Source: Bathynomus jamesi (lineage: Eukaryota > Arthropoda > Malacostraca > Isopoda > Cirolanidae). Taken from it: 64,000 bases of DNA. Made by a program: the position numbers and the translations under genes. The notes beneath the pieces were generated by a model that saw nothing but the letters and a program-made list of their open reading frames with translations, did no database searches and was not told the DNA's origin. Below, one piece after another: positions 60,593-64,000 of the stretch. Numbering within the stretch: the stretch's first letter is position 1; every line of letters begins with the position of its first letter. The stretch covers positions 1 to 64,000 of the forward strand of contig JAJOZX010017416.1 of NCBI GenBank assembly GCA_023014485.1, written 5' to 3'.

Positions 60593-63158
60593 CACTAGGC
60601 AACAAAGATTTTGTTACAGAAGACCAAATAGGTGCTCCTAGCTAATTTCGGTATGCTGATTTCAAATCTATAATTAGATTTTTTCTATCACGTCTAGATT
60701 TTGTGTAAAATGCAAATCACTTTTAGTAAAATTTTACCACGTCCAGATTTTGGTTTTAATCGGCTTAATGCCAGTAATATGAAACTTGCTTTTCAAGGTT
60801 AAAGCAATTTTTTTTGCCAACTATATACAAATTCGAACAATTTTGATAAATAAAATTTATCCCGAGTTGGCAACACTGAGTCAAGAGCATAGTAACGGGA
60901 AACGGCCCAACGGTCAGTCGCTACGTGACAGTCAAGCAGAACGGTTGTTGAAGCTCTCTGCTGATGAGCAAGTGACAGGTTGTGGTGACTTGTGTGTTTT
61001 TATAGCATTTGTTTTGTACTACGGTGTGTATTTCTTTTTATTTTGCACATCGTAATAATTACTTTCTACGTTTTTTCAGATATTGTATGGTAATTCAAAA
61101 TGGCATCAAATAGACGTGCTTGTGTAAATCACCCAGACAACTTCTGCTTTGTCTGTGGACAATATACACCAAAGCCACAACGTAGAAACATAACAACAAA
61201 GATTAAACTTGCCTACAAGTGTTATTTTGACTGTAAGTTAGGAGACCAACAGAGGGACTGGGCACCACATATTTGCTGTGCACAGTGCAATGCAATGTTA
61301 ATAGCTTGGATGAATGGTAAAAGAAAAGCTATGCCGTTCTCAGTCCCCATGGTTTGGCGTGAGCCGAAAAATCACTTCAATGATTGTTATTTTTGTTTGA
61401 CAAAGATTGCTGGTTTCACAAAGAAAAACAAATCAAAGATCACGTACCCAAACTGCGAATCAGCAATGAAACCAGTACCACATGATGAAACAAATCCACC
61501 ACCAGTTCCACCAGCAACGATAACAGACAGCAGTTCATCTGAAGATTCTGCTAGTGATATAGAAACAGGGAAAGATGGCATATATGTTCCAGATGCAAAT
61601 ATTTCCCCACATTTGTTAAGTCAAGCGGAGTTAAATGACTTAGTGCGCGATTTGGAATTACCAAAAGAAAAGGCAGAGTTGCTTGGTTCAAGACTTCAAG
61701 AATTTAATCTTCTCCAACCAAACACCAAAGTTTCCCATTTCCGCCATCGCCATTTGCAGTTTTCATCATTTTACTTACAGGAAGAAAACGTTTGTTTCTG
61801 CCACGATATCAGTGGTCTGATGCAAGGGATTGGCTGTCGCTATGATCCAAAAGAATGGAGACTGTTCATTGACTCTAGTAAAGCTAGCCTTAAAGCTGTA
61901 TTACTGCACAACGGCAATGAAAAACCTTCAATACCTGTAGCACATGCCACTGGCCTTAATGAGACTTATGAATCGATGAAACTGCTGCTAAGACTCATCA
62001 AATATAAGGACCACACATGGAATATTTGTGGCGACCTTAAAGTTGTATCATTACTTCTTGGGTTACAGTTGCGCTACACAAAGCATATGTGCTTTTTGTG
62101 TCTATGAAACAGCAGAGATGACAAGAACCACTACAAAAAACATGATTGGCCATCTAGAACTGAACATGTTGTTGGTAAATACAATGTGAAACACCCAGCA
62201 CTTATTGACCCTCAGAAAGTACATCTTCCACCACTTCACATTAAACTTGGCCTTATGAAAAATTTCGTGAAGGGTATGGATCATCAAGGTAGTGGTTTCC
62301 AATATTTAAAGGATAAATTCAAAGGAATATTGACAGATGCTAAGCTAGAAGCTGGAGTTTTCACTGGACCACAGATCCGCAGTGTCATCCACGACTCATC
62401 GTTTCCATCTAACCTAAATGAGAATGAACTAGGAGCATGGACATCTTTCGTTGAAGTTGTCAAAAATTTTCTTGGAAACCACAAAGCTGAAAACCACCGT
62501 AAACTCGTAGAAAACATGCTTAAATCTTATGAAATAATGGGATGCAGAATGTCTTTGAAAATTCATTTTTTACATTCTCATCTTGACTTCTTCCCGGCCA
62601 ACCTTGGGGCTGTAAGTGACGAGCATGGTGAGCGCTTCCACCAACAGATCTCAGTTATGGAAAACAGATACCAAGGTAATTTCAACCCAAATATGATGGG
62701 AGATTATTGTTGGTTCCTGCAGAAGGAGAGCTCGTCATCCTACAAGCGACAAAGGAAGAGGACACACCAAAGTTTCACTTAAGAACAGGAATTTGCCTTT
62801 CAGTAGTAACAACAAAATACTAACGCGCTTTGGGTGGATGGTTGGGCGCAGGGGTGGTAACTCCGCCAGCGGAATTCCGCTGTCTGTCTTAAGCCAGAAT
62901 AAAGGTGGAAAGACATCCCTGTTCACTAATTATTGAAGTATGCTTAACATAAAACGTGGCACGGAAAAGTAGCTTAGACGGCTTTCGTAATAGAAGCGGG
63001 TGAGAAAAAAAATGAAAAATAGGGGTTTTCGGTTACACAAAATCTGGACGTGATAGAGAAATTTTGATATCAGATCTGAAATCAGCATCAGCGCTTTAGT
63101 AGGAATCAGTAGTTCACGTGTCTGTAACAAAAAAAAAGTTGAAATTTGTTGCCTAGTG
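60593..63158 (+). mobile_element. CACTA-type DNA transposon, copy 6 (2566 bp)
   Basis: Same ends and TTA duplication (60590-60592, 63159-63161). Closest to copy 1: both lack internal frameshifts and have GGTTACACAAAA. Two bases are missing near 60735 in the leader (ATTTTACC). It lies 17 monomers after copy 5. Confidence 0.9.
61100..62782 (+). pseudogene. DDE transposase, copy 6 (only the shared TGA)
   Basis: Full 560-codon frame with the TGA at 62105-62107 as the sole break, as in copy 1. All zinc-binding and candidate catalytic residues are present around the stop. Confidence 0.85.
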
Positions 63159-64000
63159 TTATCAATGGCGTACAGTTGATCTATTATTAATTATAACATT
63201 GTTTGTTTCTGGAATAGTATTTACTATTTACTAATAGATCAACTGTACACCCTTGATAACATAGGTCAACAACAATTTTGTCACAAGAGTTTTGATGGGT
63301 GTTCTAAGTGTAACTTTTCATGCTGAATCTAAATATGAAATCAGATTTTTTCTATCAGGCTTAGTTTACTTGTGACGCTATGTTCATTTTTAACTCATTT
63401 AGCATGATCACCGGATAAAAAAATAATAACATATTATATATAATTAAGTATATAACAATATTATAATATAAAACATTATAAAAATAATAAATATAATAAT
63501 ATATTATATTAATTAATATAACTATAATAAAATATATTAATATTAATATATATGTTGTATTAATTTTTCTGTAAAATAAGTACAATTTATTCCTTTGGGG
63601 AGAAAGTTCTGATAATGCTGGCAGGATAAATTTGGTCGGAGCAGCAGACTGTGCAGGTTGAAACATGTTTGTACCTGTTCAGACATGAGCCTAGTTTCTG
63701 TGTGTAGGGCAGCTCCAAGTCAGTCTGCTTGTAAATGTCACAGTGTTAACAGCTAGTGTCTGTTGCTTCTTGTTAATTTTACACCAGTGTTGTATTCATA
63801 TAGATGTTTTGTAATGCCGCGGAACTGTCTGAATCATCCTAATTCCTTTTGTTATGTATGTGGTGATCTAACTTTAAAATCCCAGAAACGTAACTTTACA
63901 CCATTAGTAAAAAAAATGCTATGAACTTTATTTCGGATGTAAAGTAGGCGATCAGGAAAAGAGTTGGGCCCCTCACATTTGTTGTGTGACATGTGTAAGA
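63159..64000 (+). repeat. Satellite monomer 34 (cut by window end)
   Basis: Palindrome, transposon 5'-end homology, A/T block and the start of the transposase fragment (from 63814, 8-A tract). GAAAAG is the expected post-transposon variant. Confidence 0.9.

Noticed and set aside
1..64000. CRISPR array or bacterial operon interpretation of the regular repeats
   Set aside because: The unit is 1.4 kb with near-identical content throughout, not short repeats with unique spacers, and the transposon and LINE families are eukaryotic.

Overview
The window is almost entirely repetitive eukaryotic DNA, most likely from an arthropod or another metazoan. This is inferred from three things: a CACTA-type DNA transposon whose 5' leader may hold a small intron, a piggyBac-type cysteine-rich domain, and a CR1/jockey-like LINE. 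No conventional host gene, tRNA, rRNA or CRISPR array was seen.

Layout: a head-to-tail array of 34 monomers of about 1.40 kb (the first lacks its opening bases, the last is cut by the window end) fills the window. Each monomer is a chimera with five parts in order. First is a junction palindrome with 28-bp arms. Second is a 5' end related to the terminal repeat of a CACTA-like transposon. Third is a roughly 170-bp block of nearly pure A/T. Fourth is the N-terminal zinc-binding part of a transposase on the + strand, 117 residues when intact. Fifth is the end of a piggyBac transposase on the - strand (its Cys/His-rich C-terminal domain), followed by about 170 bp that I cannot assign.

Six nearly identical 2.57-kb CACTA-type transposons (starting at 5593, 12350, 21944, 25929, 32687 and 60593) all sit at exactly the same TTA, the tip of the junction palindrome. 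They carry a 560-codon DDE-type transposase frame, related to but clearly different from the fragment in the monomer. All six copies have the same in-frame TGA at codon 336. One dead insertion was therefore probably copied with the satellite as a higher-order repeat (transposon plus three monomers, marked by GAAAAG, GACAAG and GTCAAG variants). At 39458-39467, where the register predicts a seventh copy, there is TTA-TTAA-TTA, which looks like an excision footprint.

A 5'-truncated LINE lies in inverse orientation at about 41016-42554 and splits one monomer. Monomers from 43.8 to 48.0 kb have more small deletions than the rest. From 49 to 60 kb, monomers partly alternate between two sequence types. 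Nothing here looks like a working gene set. The interest lies in how transposon pieces became a satellite, were re-invaded by a relative, and were amplified together with it.
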